From positions 17,108,201 through 17,172,200 of the forward strand of contig OW799235.1 in the NCBI GenBank assembly GCA_941918925.1: 64,000 nucleotides of DNA, read 5' to 3'. The position numbers and the translations under genes were made by a program. This document shows positions 35,640 through 47,300 of this stretch, in pieces; position 1 is the stretch's first letter, and every line of letters begins with the position of its first letter. The notes under the pieces were generated by a model. That model was not told the DNA's origin. It saw nothing but the letters and a program-made list of their open reading frames with translations, and made no database searches. The DNA is from Phyto melanocephala. Its lineage: Eukaryota > Arthropoda > Insecta > Diptera > Rhinophoridae.

Positions 35640-36000
35640 AGTTAAAATCAACGACGGCGTTCTAAATAAAATGGCGGATATATAAGTCAAATATAATAAT
35701 GTGGCTTTCTCTGCTTCAACCCACAAAATATCGATTTCCAATGAAAGTGCACGATCAGTAGAACATATTTTCCTATACAAAAAGAGTATAAAATCCAAGA
35801 TGCAACAAAATGGCAGATTATATATTTTTTTTTAACCTCATATAATAGCAGGGCTAGTAAGTATAATATAAAAAAAACTTTGTAAAATAAAAATCAAAGA
35901 TGACGTCGGAAATAATAAAGCAAAATGGTCACTAGACCTATGTAAATGGTGGTGAAGAGTACATCAGATTCGGTATTAGCGAATATAACACTCTTACTTG
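35640..36000 (-). repeat. dispersed repeat (family A head, variant body)
   Basis: The inverted head is at the right end (CAGATTCGGTATTAGCGAAT...ACTCTTACTTGT). The body resembles 27.1-27.6 kb (AAAATGGCGGAT, AAATCAAAGATGACGTCGGA). Confidence 0.6.
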
Positions 36001-36658
36001 TATCTATTGATTTTAAAATATTTTTTGAATCATTTTATGCAACATAAATATTTCATCACTAAAGAAAGAACTTGTTAAAAATTTTGAAAAGAAAAATAAA
36101 TATATTTTTAAAATATTGCATAACTTTTTATAAAAAATTCTTTTCAATTTTTCAATTAAACCCATCATTGTGTTTTTGTTAACAAATTGTATTTCCAGTC
36201 TTTTGTGAAAGAATTCGTTACTTAAACATTTTAAGTTTATTTTCCTATTTTTTCCGAAAATGTATACTTCCGTATACGTAAATTTGTATGCATGTATGTA
36301 TATGTGTTCCGTCTGCAAGAATGCGTATTAAATTGAAAAACTATACAAATTTCAATTTGGAAAAACATGCATTGTATAGAACTGCATACAGTTTGTTGTA
36401 GTTTTTTATCTGTATTTTGTTTGTTATAAGCATTTTATGTTACAAATTGTTAGGAAAGAGTATGCTGTTTGTTTATGTTTTTTATATACAAAGAAGAGCT
36501 GTTCTACGTGGGAGGTTTGATAAGCACATTTAACTGAAGGCAAGGAAATAGATTTTAGTTTTCAGCAGCGTAACTTCTTATTAAACCTCAAATAATTTTG
36601 GCGATTTTAAAGTATACTAGTTAAGCCCGGTAAGCATTGGTGGCTTACTATTGTATAT
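36001..36658. other. spacer without recognisable gene
   Basis: The minus ORF at 36013-36318 is AT-rich and motif-free. Confidence 0.4.
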
Positions 36659-36897
36659 CGATGGTCAGAGCTAAAAAGGCTCAACTAATTGTTACTTTAC
36701 AGCAGAACATAAACACGTAATAAAAACTGTTATAATCATAGTGTGACTTCTTTTGTAAAATTGCTTGCAAAACTTGTTTGATACTGTGGCCTTTAATTTT
36801 TGCGACGAGGTTTATTTGAGTAATATATATTGAAATCATTGAAATACTCAATTTTGTAAAAAAATACGTGTTTGGCCCTTTCTACCTATGACCATCG
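36659..36897. mobile_element. short MITE (239 bp)
   Basis: CGATGGTCAGAGCTAAAAAG at the left pairs with CTTTCTACCTATGACCATCG at the right (mismatches inside the arms). The interior matches 22.63-22.80 kb. It abuts the mariner at 36.9 kb, sharing the CG/TTA boundary, so the outer limits are uncertain. Confidence 0.6.
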
Positions 36898-37888
36898 TTA
36901 TGTGTTTTTTATAGAACTATAGAATTTTTAAATGGAAAAAAACCAAGATGAATTTTTTAAATTGACATGAAATTTATTTTATTCGATAGATAATCTTCTG
37001 GCCGTCACAATGACACGTATTGCTCTCTGGATGAGGGTGTGAAGATAAAATGCACCAACCTTAGTACCTAATCTTCTGGCATTATAATATTAATATGACT
37101 TCCGGCACATGAACACGACAGTTGGCTCGAACGTAGTCTTATCTGCAGGTCCAATTTCCAATTACTTTTTTCCAATACTTGTGGCCGCATATTGGCAACA
37201 CCGCGGTAAATATTGTCCCCCAAAGGTGGTTATCAGCGTTAGCTAGTGACTTCACATATTCCAAAAGAAAATAGTTAAGCGGCGTTACATCGCACGATCT
37301 TAGGGCAAATTCAAGTATGAGATTTTACGTTTGGCAAATGTTTCCTGTAATAAATCAATAGTGGCACCAGTTGTGTGATGTGTTGCGCCGTCTTGTTGAA
37401 GCCACAGCTGCTGTACATCATGATTGTTTAATTGCTAAACGAAACAGTCAGTTATCATGACCCTATAGCGGTTACCACTGACTGTAACGTTCTCACCAAC
37501 ATCGTTTTTAATAAAGCACGAACCAATGATTCCACCAGTCCATAAAGCATACCAGACAGTAAATTTTTTTTTTAATGTAACGAAGTCTCAATATACACTT
37601 GAGGGCTATCATCACTCTAAATATGGGAGTTTTTTTTATTGACGTATTCGTCCAAACAAAAGTGAGCTTCATCGCTTAACAACATTTGCTTATGAAAACC
37701 AGGTTTAAGGGCCATTTTGTTTTGGCCCCATTCACCCAATCTACGCCTTGCTATTCGTGCACCAGTCTATTCACTTTGAAATGCTTAACCAAACTGAACA
37801 TAAATTACACGACAGCTGACAAAACAGCCGCAAATTAAAAAAGTGTTACCAACTTAAATGTCTATACTTTTACATAAAACACCCGGTA
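36896..37888 (-). mobile_element. mariner-superfamily element, second type
   Basis: The left end CGTTATGTGTTTTTTATAGA and the right end, read inward ACCGGGTGTTTTATGTAAAA, form inverted repeats about 35 bp long with mismatches. They enclose about 1 kb, with transposase remnants on the minus strand. Confidence 0.65.
36990..37790 (-). pseudogene. mariner-superfamily DDE transposase pseudogene, second type
   Basis: Minus-strand pieces in order: MLLSDEAHFCLDEYVNK (first catalytic aspartate, about 37638-37690), YGLVESLV (about 37520-37545), VVTAIGS, then LWLQQDGATHH (second catalytic block, about 37378-37410). A C-terminal LGDNIYRGVANMRPQVLEKS (about 37155-37225) follows. Frameshifts and stops separate the blocks and the N-terminal domain is nearly gone. 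It differs from the 19.3-kb element in ends and sequence, so it is a separate family. Confidence 0.72.
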
Positions 37889-38285
37889 TTAATTTGAGGA
37901 TAAATTATGAAATCATTGTTGGTGCAAATTCATAGCTTAAGTTTGTTAGAGCAATTTTGTTTACATTTCTCCTTCTTATGTCGTTATCTAGTATTTTCTA
38001 GTATCATTTTAATACCATTTTATTTAACATTTTTATACTTTCTGTCAAATAAAGAGTATCCAGTATGTTACCCCAGGTATCAAGGTACTTCTATGTTCAA
38101 CTTTATTAAAATTCATCGAGAAGTTTTGGAGCCAATAGAGTTCAGGACGGCAGAAAGAAAGACAGAGAGACAGAAACAAGGAAACAAATTCTAAAGAGTG
38201 GTGCTTAATATGTTAGATCATTGTAACGCCACCAACATTTTTATAAAATATAAATTTATAATCTTATTATAATTTATATTATAGA
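37889..38285. other. spacer without recognisable feature
   Basis: The 37907-38194 ORF is hydrophobic then basic, without any motif. Treated as chance. Confidence 0.4.
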
Positions 38286-39457
38286 CTAGCAGACCCGGTC
38301 CGTGTTGCTGGCCCTAAGCAAACATAAGTGTTGTATTACCACACGATTTAAATTGAACTTTTAACGAAACTTACGGCCTTCAAATAAAAATCCATGGAAT
38401 ACCTATCATAAAGTTTTTTACAGAATAACTTACATATCGTGTAAGTATGGGCTCAATAATAAAATAAAAGCATGTATTTAAGGAAAATTGGAAATTATAT
38501 TTATTTATAACTTCATCTTAAGGCCAGCGGAGAGACAATGTGTATTGTTTTTTTATTTGGTGTAAAAACGTATAAAATTTTTGGCGCCCCAACTCGAGAG
38601 CAAGCCACAACTGGCCGTGTGAAAAACATGAATTTTCCAAAATTAAGCCAGCAATAGTCAATGATTGGCTTTGTGCTTTGTTGATGGTTATAGCAAAGGC
38701 AAGACGCAAAGGGAATTGGAGCCGCTTGAATTGGAATGGTAAATCGTTGGAAATTATCGGAATTTGTGGAATAAGTACGTCTTCGCCTTTGAATCTGCCA
38801 CTGATGATTGTTGTCTCGATTAAATTTCGTGAACAGGTTTTGATGGTCAATCCGTTGCACAACTTTTGTGCGTTTAAGTTGCGATTAAGAATTACCGGTG
38901 ATCCAACCTTCAATGTTAGTATATGCGGTGGCAATCCGAGTGGTTGCAATGAATTCAAAAATTCATTGGGAAAATTGACGGCTTGTTCTTCACCCATTAC
39001 TGTGTTGATCGATTTGTACTTGATTAATTTGGCGGACAGTTTCAATTGAATTTGCTTATGAGCTGCAAATGTTTTTTGTAAAAAATCGAAAACACGGATT
39101 TTTGAATGCAACATTTCGAGAGTTTTAAAATTTTGATATTGGATCATTATTAACATAGGTTTTTTGTAAATATCTTCGTAACTACATGACCGATTTAAGA
39201 GTTTTGATAAAAAACATGACAACGGCTTTAAAAAATAATAAAAAAAAACAAAAAATATATGTTTATGTCATTAGAGGTGCAACATGAAAATTGGATTTTG
39301 ACACGCCCCCCGCCCGCAGACCAAAAATTAAAAAAACAGACTTCACAGTGTCACCCGCTTAAAAAATCTGAAGATTCCCTGAAAATTTCAGCAAAATCGG
39401 CCCGGCCGTTTTGGAGTCCATACGTTACATACATACATCTTATTTTATATATATAGA
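38286..39457 (-). mobile_element. truncated Helitron carrying helicase C-terminus
   Basis: On the minus strand the 5' end is TCTATATATATAAAATAAG (39457) and the 3' end is GGGCCAGCAACACGGACCGG then GTCTGCTAG followed by T (38286). A GG(G)CC/GGACC hairpin precedes CTAG. The ends are Helitron-like but only about 0.7 kb of helicase lies between, so most of the autonomous element is deleted. Confidence 0.85.
38513..39222 (-). pseudogene. Helitron PIF1-like helicase, C-terminal ~230 residues, one frameshift
   Basis: The helicase half of the Helitron Rep-helicase, which unwinds DNA in rolling-circle transposition. Visible blocks from residue ~65 are YKSINTVMGEEQAVNFPNEF, LNSLQPLGLPPHILTLKVGS, PVILNRNLNAQKLCNG and FKGEDVLIPQIPIISNDLPF. 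These are followed by FPLRLAFAITINKAQSQSLT, the helicase motif V/VI region (family TINKAQGQ). After FSHGQL a frameshift near 38.62 kb moves the ending VACSRVGAPKILYVFTPNKK into another frame, closing with a stop at 38513. The Rep nuclease and ATPase motifs I-IV are deleted. Confidence 0.9.
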
Positions 39458-40595
39458 AGAAGAAGAAGATGTACATCGCTAATGCAACAGTTAAACAAAA
39501 TTGTTCTTAAACAAAAAAGTGAAAGTTATGCATCTTTAAATATTATCTCAAATAACCCTCGTTTAAATCTCTCCTTTCAATATATTCAATACCTACAAAT
39601 ACACAAAAGAAAATCAAATCAGTAACTTTTCTTACCCGAACGCCTTTTCTTAAGTTGCTTTTTCCATATATTTGAATACATTTTTAAACTCGTTCATACA
39701 AACAAATGAAAAAAAATAAAAAATAAATAAAAAACTGCAACAATTCTTTGTTGCTTCTGTGTAGAAAAAAAAACGTTAGTTTTTCCCCCGTAAGTAGTTT
39801 CTCTGTCTTTTTTTCTCATAGTTTAAATAAAATAAAAGAAAGTATTGAAAAAAAAAATTGGAAAATTGGTATATTGATAAGCAAAATAAAAAAGATTCCA
39901 AGTATAGTTTAGAGGCGTATTAAAGAAAGTTTTTTTTTTGTTTTTGTTGTGCTGTTCGAATATATTTCAAACTTATTTATTCTATTTTGTTCACTTTATT
40001 GGCGGATAATAAAAGTTATTCGCAAAATGGCAGTCAATTTGGTTGAACTAATTTTGGATGTATTTAAATAATACCAAAGAATTTTAAAAGAATTTAAATA
40101 TTAATAAAAAAATTTCTATAGCATGAGGTATGAAAAGAAAAAGTGAATGTGTAATACTAACCTTATTCAAGAGAGTTATTCAAATCGCATGAGAGAAAAT
40201 TATTATTAAATCCATAAATATTAGGTGAAACAAATTCTGTAAAGAAAAAAAATTAATAAATAATTAGGATTTTTATTTTATTGAAATTTAAAATACACAG
40301 AATAACAACATAATTTTTATCATTATATTTGAAAAATTTAATAATGTTTAAAAACTAAATTTATTTAATTTTAAATTTGAATTTATAATATCAGAAATAA
40401 AAAATTTAGTTTTATTTAAGCAAACACATATAAGTACAACAACTTAACCAGCCCTGCTTTTTATTAAACTAGTGTTTTCTCTCTGATTTCTCATAATTTC
40501 CGTTACTCTTTCTCCTCACAAATTAAACACACACTGCTCACACTTATCTCTTGGTTTCTTTTCCTACGAAACATTTATTGCAATAATTAAGCAGC
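39458..40595. other. AT-rich spacer without recognisable gene
   Basis: Poly-A/T runs only. No ORF above background. Confidence 0.4.
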
Positions 40596-40907
40596 TAATA
40601 CACGGCATGTTTTTTACGTCTGACTTGACAAATTCCACACTGATAATTATGAACATGTCGTGTGTTACCTTTAAAACATTACTTCTGTAAAAAACCAGTG
40701 TTGAGACTTCTGACAGAATTTCACTTAAAGCGCGTTCTATTTTCTTCTGTCAAAACATCTGACAACAGCCGTTGGCAGAAATCTCTGCTGCTGGAAAGCA
40801 GTCAGCGATGGTTGCCTATAAAAGCACAATTTTGACAGACATGTAGATTTACATACATGTGTCTCACAAATTTCAAAGTCAGATGTAAAAAACATGCCGT
40901 ATATTAT
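40596..40907. mobile_element. MITE (TAATACACGGC family), copy 2
   Basis: The left end TAATACACGGCATGTTTTTT and the right end AACATGCCGTATATTA are inverted. The interior matches 21877-22173 in reverse orientation, including the GCAGAAATCTCTGCTGCTG stretch. Confidence 0.75.
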
Positions 40908-40996
40908 AGACTTTACTAAACTAACAGATGATAGTGAAAATATGTTTAAAAAATTAACATCGCCTGTCAAATTTAAAAACTGAAAATTACACTCAA

Positions 40997-41410
40997 TTTA
41001 CATGATGAATTTTATGACGTCCAATTTTCTTAATTCCCTTTTGAAGTTGTTTCCAAAAACTACTCGAATTTATACGATGGTTTTTTTTGGACGTCTAATT
41101 TCTAATTTGTATTGTTGACTATTAAATTTATATTTTTAATATTTTTAATTTCCTTTTTTTTTTGAATGTAGAAAAAACTAATTACTGTTTAATATTTTTT
41201 TTTATCAGTCAAAAAGCACAAAACAGTTGATGAGAATATAAAAATAAAACGTAACAGAAAGAACAGAAAAAAGTGTAAAGCGAAGTGTCAAAAAAAAACC
41301 ATGAAAACAGAAACCATGTCTATTTTTCTACCCCCCTTTCTTCTCTACACCGCTTGCTCCAAACAAAAAATGACGTCCAAAATTGGACGTCATAAAATTC
41401 ATCATGTAAA
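40997..41410. mobile_element. MITE with TTTACATGATGAA ends and TGACGTCC motif
   Basis: TTTACATGATGAATTTTATG followed by ACGTCCAATTTT at the left is repeated in reverse complement at 41378-41410. Next to the right arm is the near-palindrome TGACGTCCAAAATTGGACGT (41371-41390, then CA). Another GGACGTC copy lies at 41090-41096. The element is 414 bp with no ORF. Confidence 0.78.
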
Positions 41411-42133
41411 CCTACTGTAATTCACGAATTGAATGCTGGTTTACCATATGTTTTATTTTTGCCTATAAAAGCACGATTGAAAATAAAATTTTTTTATTAA
41501 AAATAAATTAAATTTTACATAAAAAATTGAAAATTTTCTTGAGACAGACCAAGGCATATTCATAAAGGTTTATGCAACGGAGAATAGATGCAACAAAGCA
41601 ATTTTTTGTGGGATGTTTTCTGTCAACGCCAATTTGTATATCAAAAATGAAAAAATTGTTATGATACGTTAAATTTAATAAAATTTTATTAAAAAAAGAT
41701 ATAAATTTGCGAAACACACACACACAAATGGTGCAAGAGCAACAAATATACATAAATTTGGGAAATTTACTATCAAAAAAGTACACCTAAGTTAATTGTG
41801 TAATTCCAAATGCAAAATCTCTTTACCATCCCTGCATTAATAAAAGAAATCAACGCGAATTCAATAAATTTTTTAATCATGTTTCCCCATTAGGTGAGCT
41901 GATAATTTAATCTGTATCGTTCGCTGTTTTCGTTTCAATTCAAATCAGCATAAACTGTCACTGTAATAAAACTGTATGAAATTCTTTGCAATAACAGACG
42001 CCATCTGTCTAAAATTGGTCATACCAACTTAGACACCTTTAAGGGCTCTTGCACAACAACTTTGCTAGAGATTATCACCTGATCAAGTGCAAAGTTTACG
42101 ATTCTATAAAAGACATACTGACAAACATTCATT
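41411..42133. other. spacer with hAT-type end motif
   Basis: CCATCCCTG at 41826-41834 with about 130 bp similar to 27.71-27.86 kb. A CA run lies near 41715. No gene. Confidence 0.4.
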
Positions 42134-42223
42134 TATATATCGTCGTTCTCAAATTATTGTGCTCTATAGTTATATGTTTTATGTGTCACATAGAACACAA
42201 TAACTTGCGAACGACGATATATA
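42134..42223. repeat. 90-nt hairpin with 34-bp arms
   Basis: 42134-42167 pairs with 42190-42223 over 31 of 34 positions (TATATATCGTCGTTC...CTCTAT), leaving a 22-nt loop. Size and shape are like a microRNA precursor or a minimal foldback element. Both arms end in TA-rich sequence, which is also what a TA-inserting MITE would give. Confidence 0.7.
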
Positions 42224-43199
42224 GATATAAAAAATATATTAAATTTAGTTTGTACTTTAATATAAAAAAAACAGTATTAAATCAGTAAGGTACTACATAC
42301 TAGCTTTGAAATGGATATCACAACAACAATTTTGATAATAACTTACTTGATAGATTTTAATCATAAAAATTTAAATTTTTTTAATTCAGTAAAACCTTTG
42401 TTGTCTGTTTCTCTCTTTGGTTTTAATTGTATTTTTGTAAGAAAAGATTCTTTCCACATTTGCTGATGAATGTGAAACTGATAGTATTTCCTCTACAATT
42501 TTTTCTTCTGAAGTTCTGAAAACATGAATTCATTTGCCACAATTTTTTATTTTAGAAACTGTTGTCCAGAAAACGCTAATATTTATACCAATTTTTCCAT
42601 CCCTGATATGGTTCATTAAAAACAAATTTACTTTAATCATTTTTTGGTATAAATTATGAAAATAAAGAAAAGGGTTATGTACGGCAGGGAACATCAGACA
42701 AATGGGTTTCATGGAAAAGGATATATTTGGCAAAAAGTGACTTAATTTTAAAAAATAGAAATTTTATAGACAAAAAGTTCACTGGGATAAAAAACATATA
42801 AAAGAGAAGACCAGTTTCACGGCACTAGATCTGTGGAATGCTTTTTTGGAACAAGCTTCAGTTTACTTTTTGTACTTTTTAATCGGAAATGGGCAGCAAA
42901 ATACGAATGTTGTAAGACTTTTGTATCTATTAAACTCGGTAATGGTGCAGTTAGAAGATACGTATCGTGATGTTACAACTCAGATAACATAAACCGTAGC
43001 ATAAACAATGCGTATTACAGTTTATTAAAAATATATCACAGCTTTACGTGAGGAAGATATCTACAAAAAACAGATTTTGATGGAAAGCTCGTAACTCATT
43101 GAACACATTGCTAAAGAAAAGAGACAACACTACGTTTTTACTAACTCACACACACATTTTAACGATACTGAGAGCTGTAAAGTTAAACAATAAAAATCT
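42224..43199. other. spacer with hAT-type end motif
   Basis: CCATCCCTG at 42597-42605 is preceded by TTTATACCAATTTTT. No credible ORF. Confidence 0.4.
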
Positions 43200-43506
43200 A
43201 ACTACGGTAAAGCAGTACAAGTGTAAAAATTATTTGGAAGCTCTTACATTTCGCAGAGATAACAATGATTAAAAAAATACGAACGTAAGAGGATTTTGGA
43301 AGCTGTTATACATGTTTGATATTAACTATGATTAAGCAATACAAATGTTAGAAGAATTCGGATGTTCTTATATTCGGCAAATTAATCATGCAGGCAAAAT
43401 TCCAACGTATAAAGATTTCGGAAGCTCTTGCGTTAGGGTCATACTAGCTACGGCCAAACAATACAAATGTAAGAAGAATTCGTGTGCTCTTATACTCGGC
43501 TAACTT
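43200..43506 (+). repeat. five degenerate ~62-bp tandem repeats
   Basis: Units begin near 43200, 43263, 43325, 43386 and 43445. Each carries a worn 'GCAATACAAATGTAAGAAGA' part followed by 'TTCGGAAGCTCTTATATTCG'. Between-unit identity is low, so the array is old. The 'GCTCTTATATTCGGC' word recalls the head of the dispersed fly repeat. Confidence 0.72.
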
Positions 43507-45423
43507 CTTGAGCAAATATTGATGTCGGACTCTTTATTCACATGCTGAAGTGTAGCATGAATAGCAATATCATGTTCCTCTGGCGACTACAATGTGGTCA
43601 TTTAAACGTTTTGTTGCTATTGACCATAAAAAAATAAACGAACTGAAAATTACAATGTATTTGTTTGTATCTTACCCTGTATTATAAATAAACGTAGCAC
43701 TTCTGGTTTAAAAAAAAAAATTATAAACATAAATTCTTTTAATATCTAAAACAACTATTTAACTTGCCATACCTGCACAAATAGAGAAAATAAAGGCCAA
43801 TTTAACAGCCTTTTACATTAAGCTTCCCGATCAGCTGTTGCAACGAGACCATCTTGTGAATGTGCCTTAGTCGCAGTGTTTTTAACAGAAATATTTATTT
43901 GTTTTTAACAAGTTATCAGCAATTTAGTAGAGATAATGTCTTACTCTGATTTTCGTGCGATTAAAATCTAAATCTTCTTCATAATTCATTACAACACTTA
44001 CATAATGTAATAACAGATTAAGAACCATTTCATCAAATTAAAAAGTCTGCTTTAAAAACTTGATGATATAAAACAAAAATCAAAGCGTTATATTCTTAAA
44101 ACATAAAAACACATTTCACACTCACTTCCTTCATACTTGTCTTTGTCCCCTACACTTTTTCATTACTTAAACGAAACACAATGTTCATTGTTTTTCAGAT
44201 CACTATTATTCTAACGCTTTATCCTTTTCAATTTTATAAAACAAATAATCACTTTATCACCTTTTAACTCACGTAGTTTTTTGTAATAAATTTGTGCCAA
44301 CAAACAAAATAAGCAAAAAAAAAAAGCTTAAAGTACATTAAAATGTGGATTTTTATTATACCCTCAAGTTAAAAGTCTTGATAAAATAAGGGGGGAAAAT
44401 ACTAAGACAACAAAGCTAAAAATAAAACAACAAGACAATATCAATTTACAACATGAGTAGTAGCACTGTTACATAGCAAAAAAGGAGAGATTGTTATGAA
44501 GGATATGAAACAAAAAACTGGTGAGAAATTATAATCGACTGTAACCGAGCACATGATGCCCTACAGCAGCTCTGAAAGTATACTGCTTTATGTAGAAGCT
44601 GCAACATTGAGATATGTAGTTATTTTTTTTTGAAAGATAAACATTGGTGAACGATTAACTTTAAAATATGTTGCCTTTAGTAACACTACTGTAACTGATT
44701 CCTCTTATTGCGTCCTATCGACCTTAAGTAGCTATTAAAAATATTAAAATTATGTTGTTGATATCTCCTTACAAACAAATAAATAGTCGTAACGATTTAG
44801 TTTCCCCTGAGGAAGCTGTTGGGTTAACAAATATAAATTATTAATAACAACTATTTTGAAATAGAACACTTATCAATTGAACTTTGTTAACTTGCAGTCA
44901 TGATTTTTATTACATACTTGTGGCAATTTAAAACAGTTACTGAATATAGAATTAGACAGAGTTAGTTTTGTCAACTATATATTTTATGCAAAGCATTTGT
45001 AGAATATAATAAATAAAATAAAAATTTGAATTTGATAAAAACTAATTCTAAGCAGACATAGTCATCTTTAGTTTAATGAAGTAATTTTCTTCTAAAAATA
45101 ATATTTCGAAATCAGAAATTCTCTTAATTCAATATTTAACGTTTCAAATAAATCTAAGTAGCAGTTTTAGAACTAGAGTTCCTCTTGTGGTCAACATTAA
45201 ACCTTGATACTTAATTTTATGTCTTATCACTAAAGAAGCTAGAATTGTTTACTGCACTGACTTCCCCATTCGTGTATCAATTTTATAATCAATTGGGTGA
45301 TTCACAAGGTGTCTTATCATGTCATACTGTTCTAAAATTTTACAATGGTTTAAAAATGTTGTTGTTGCTTTTCAAACAAAAAGTGTCTTATAATAATAGA
45401 ACTTTGTACGCTATGTTTATTGT
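43507..45423. other. AT-rich stretch without recognisable gene
   Basis: No motif-bearing ORF or paired repeat was found. Confidence 0.4.
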
Positions 45424-45685
45424 GCTGTCGTATTTAATAAGCAGAGACCTGTGCTAAACGGCTCAGCCGGCTAAGCCAGGCCGCAATAGTTTTTGTAAAC
45501 CGTCGCCGTTCATTGTATAATTTTATCGGCCTGACATTCAAATTTAAGCGCAGTTGCTAATTTTTGATAACAAATTACTGGCGGCGTCATATAAGATTGG
45601 CTAAGGACTCTGCTGTTTTTGTTTATCAAACAAAATTTAATTTATTTGTGACTTGCGGCAAAACTGAAAAATGGAAAATATTGTG
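45424..45685 (+). other. candidate leader/first exon: GC-richer, ATG-free, ATG then splice donor
   Basis: From 45424 no ATG occurs until 45671. GC content is well above the surroundings (CGGCTCAGCCGGCTAAGCCA at 45460-45479 and GGCGGCGTC). The frame then reads MENIV and meets the donor GTG|GTAAG (45685/45686). A 55-nt interval with an acceptor TTTTAATTTAG (45730-45740) would give a short intron, after which the frame PKPKVI stops. This could be the 5' end of a host gene or of a truncated DNA transposon gene. No family is recognised. Confidence 0.25.
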
Positions 45686-45786
45686 GTAAGATCTAATTTA
45701 ATAAATTCATGGATTAGAATTAAAAAATATTTTAATTTAGCCAAAGCCGAAAGTGATTTAAATTTAAAATAGCACACTAATTATGA

Positions 45787-45864
45787 GGGGTTGTTCACAA
45801 TAGTCTTAATTTTTAAAGCTATTATTATAGAACATATGACTTTATGACACTATTGTGAATCCCC
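45787..45864. repeat. 78-bp mini-hairpin (MITE-like)
   Basis: GGGGTTGTTCACAATAGTCT at the left and GACACTATTGTGAATCCCC at the right are inverted with small gaps. It is short enough to be a deleted MITE. Confidence 0.6.
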
Positions 45865-46134
45865 CAAATATTTTTTTAAAGCTATACAACTTGTGTTAAA
45901 AATAAGACATCAAAAATACAATAAAATGACCACAATTTTGACTTAGTAGTTCACAAATTCTATGGCATTTAATATTTAAAAATAATCTTCACACCATTAT
46001 GACGGTATAATTTGCACTACTTTTTCTAGCATACCTGGTCTAATTTTGTCAATAGGGTATAGATTGCTGTTTTCTAAAATAGCAGTCATTGCTAGTTTAT
46101 TACCAAAGATTTAATATTTCTTATAAAAAATAAT

Positions 46135-46290
46135 TTCAACCAACACACGGACAGATGGATACTGCTCAATCGAGTTCCCTATTCATAATCTTTCAGAAAA
46201 TATACTTCATGGTTTCGGATAATAAAATTGCAGATATTACAATACTACAAAGCCATATATGTACCCTTGACGCCATAAGTGAAGGTTACC
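46135..46290 (+). repeat. dispersed fly repeat (family A), tail fragment
   Basis: ACACACGGACAGATGGATAC, CCTATTCATAATCTTTCAGA and a final ACCCTTGACGCCATAAGTGA match the family tail. Confidence 0.55.
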
Positions 46291-46984
46291 AAAATTAAAA
46301 TTAATAGTTCCGACACTTATTTCTTTGTACTAGCACGAGGGCTACAGTCAACGAATAAGTTATCATCAAGCTCCATTAACTAAAAAAATTTGTTTATTCT
46401 AGGTGCAGGTACCTATATTTAGCAGTCTGGATAGATAGACAGCAGTAAAATTAGTAACTGATTTGAGGTCAATATAAATAATTTTCGAATGTTGTTGGAT
46501 AAGTCTTGTAGCCTGTTACAGACATTTCAACACTGTAAATTATTTAATTTATAAAATAATTCTGTGCATAAGTTTATTGTTTCTTGCTTGATAAAAATTG
46601 TTTCGTGATAGTTAAAAATGAAAATATTAATGTAATAATATGTTTAAAAAATTACCACGAAATCCCTTGAAAAAGTCAACAAAAAATTGACGAAACGTCA
46701 GAAATAATATAAAATAAAATAAAATTGTTTTATTTACATTAGGCCCTATTAGCTTAAGTTTATGAAAAACTAACATAACAATAGCATAATACCTTATCTA
46801 CCTGTATGGATGTATAGAATAAAAACTGTTAAACTATGCGTGTGTAAAATATACGTAGTAATATTCAATGAAACCCAAAGGGGTACGTCCGATTTTACTA
46901 TCATATAAGGCGTTTGAAAAACTTATGTATTTTTAAGGCAGTTCTGAGTTTTAATGAACACTTAATTTAAATCAGTTTTTTTGC

Positions 46985-47300
46985 CCATCAGACAGTAAAA
47001 AAGGGTATTCGAGTATATAGGTGACTGTCTGTCCCTGTGTATGTTGAAATCATTTTTTTGAAGCCCCCCGACATCGCCTGGACCCGAGTGAAGTATTAAG
47101 ATATTGGAAATATTCGGGAGCAGATCGGTATTGAAAATCAGAAAAAACCGGTACATAAACAGCTGAGACGTAAGGAAAAACCACGACCACCTCATTTATT
47201 TCATAATAACAACAACAATATACATACATACAAACGTACGTAAATTCAATTTATAATTTTACAATGGGATGTTTGTACGTATTTCATATAACATGAATTG
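46985..47300 (-). repeat. dispersed fly repeat (family A), minus copy
   Basis: In reverse complement it contains GGTGGTCGTGG, the CGATCTGCTCCCGAATATTT block and GGGGGGCTTCAAAAA, as in the 10.9-kb copy. The minus ORF at 46962-47195 is produced by the repeat. Confidence 0.7.

Noticed and set aside
37907..38194. 95-aa ORF with a hydrophobic N-terminus
   Set aside because: Composition follows AT-rich background; no motif, no splice or promoter context.
38678..39049. Plus-strand 123-aa ORF
   Set aside because: Shadow of the Helitron helicase on the minus strand.
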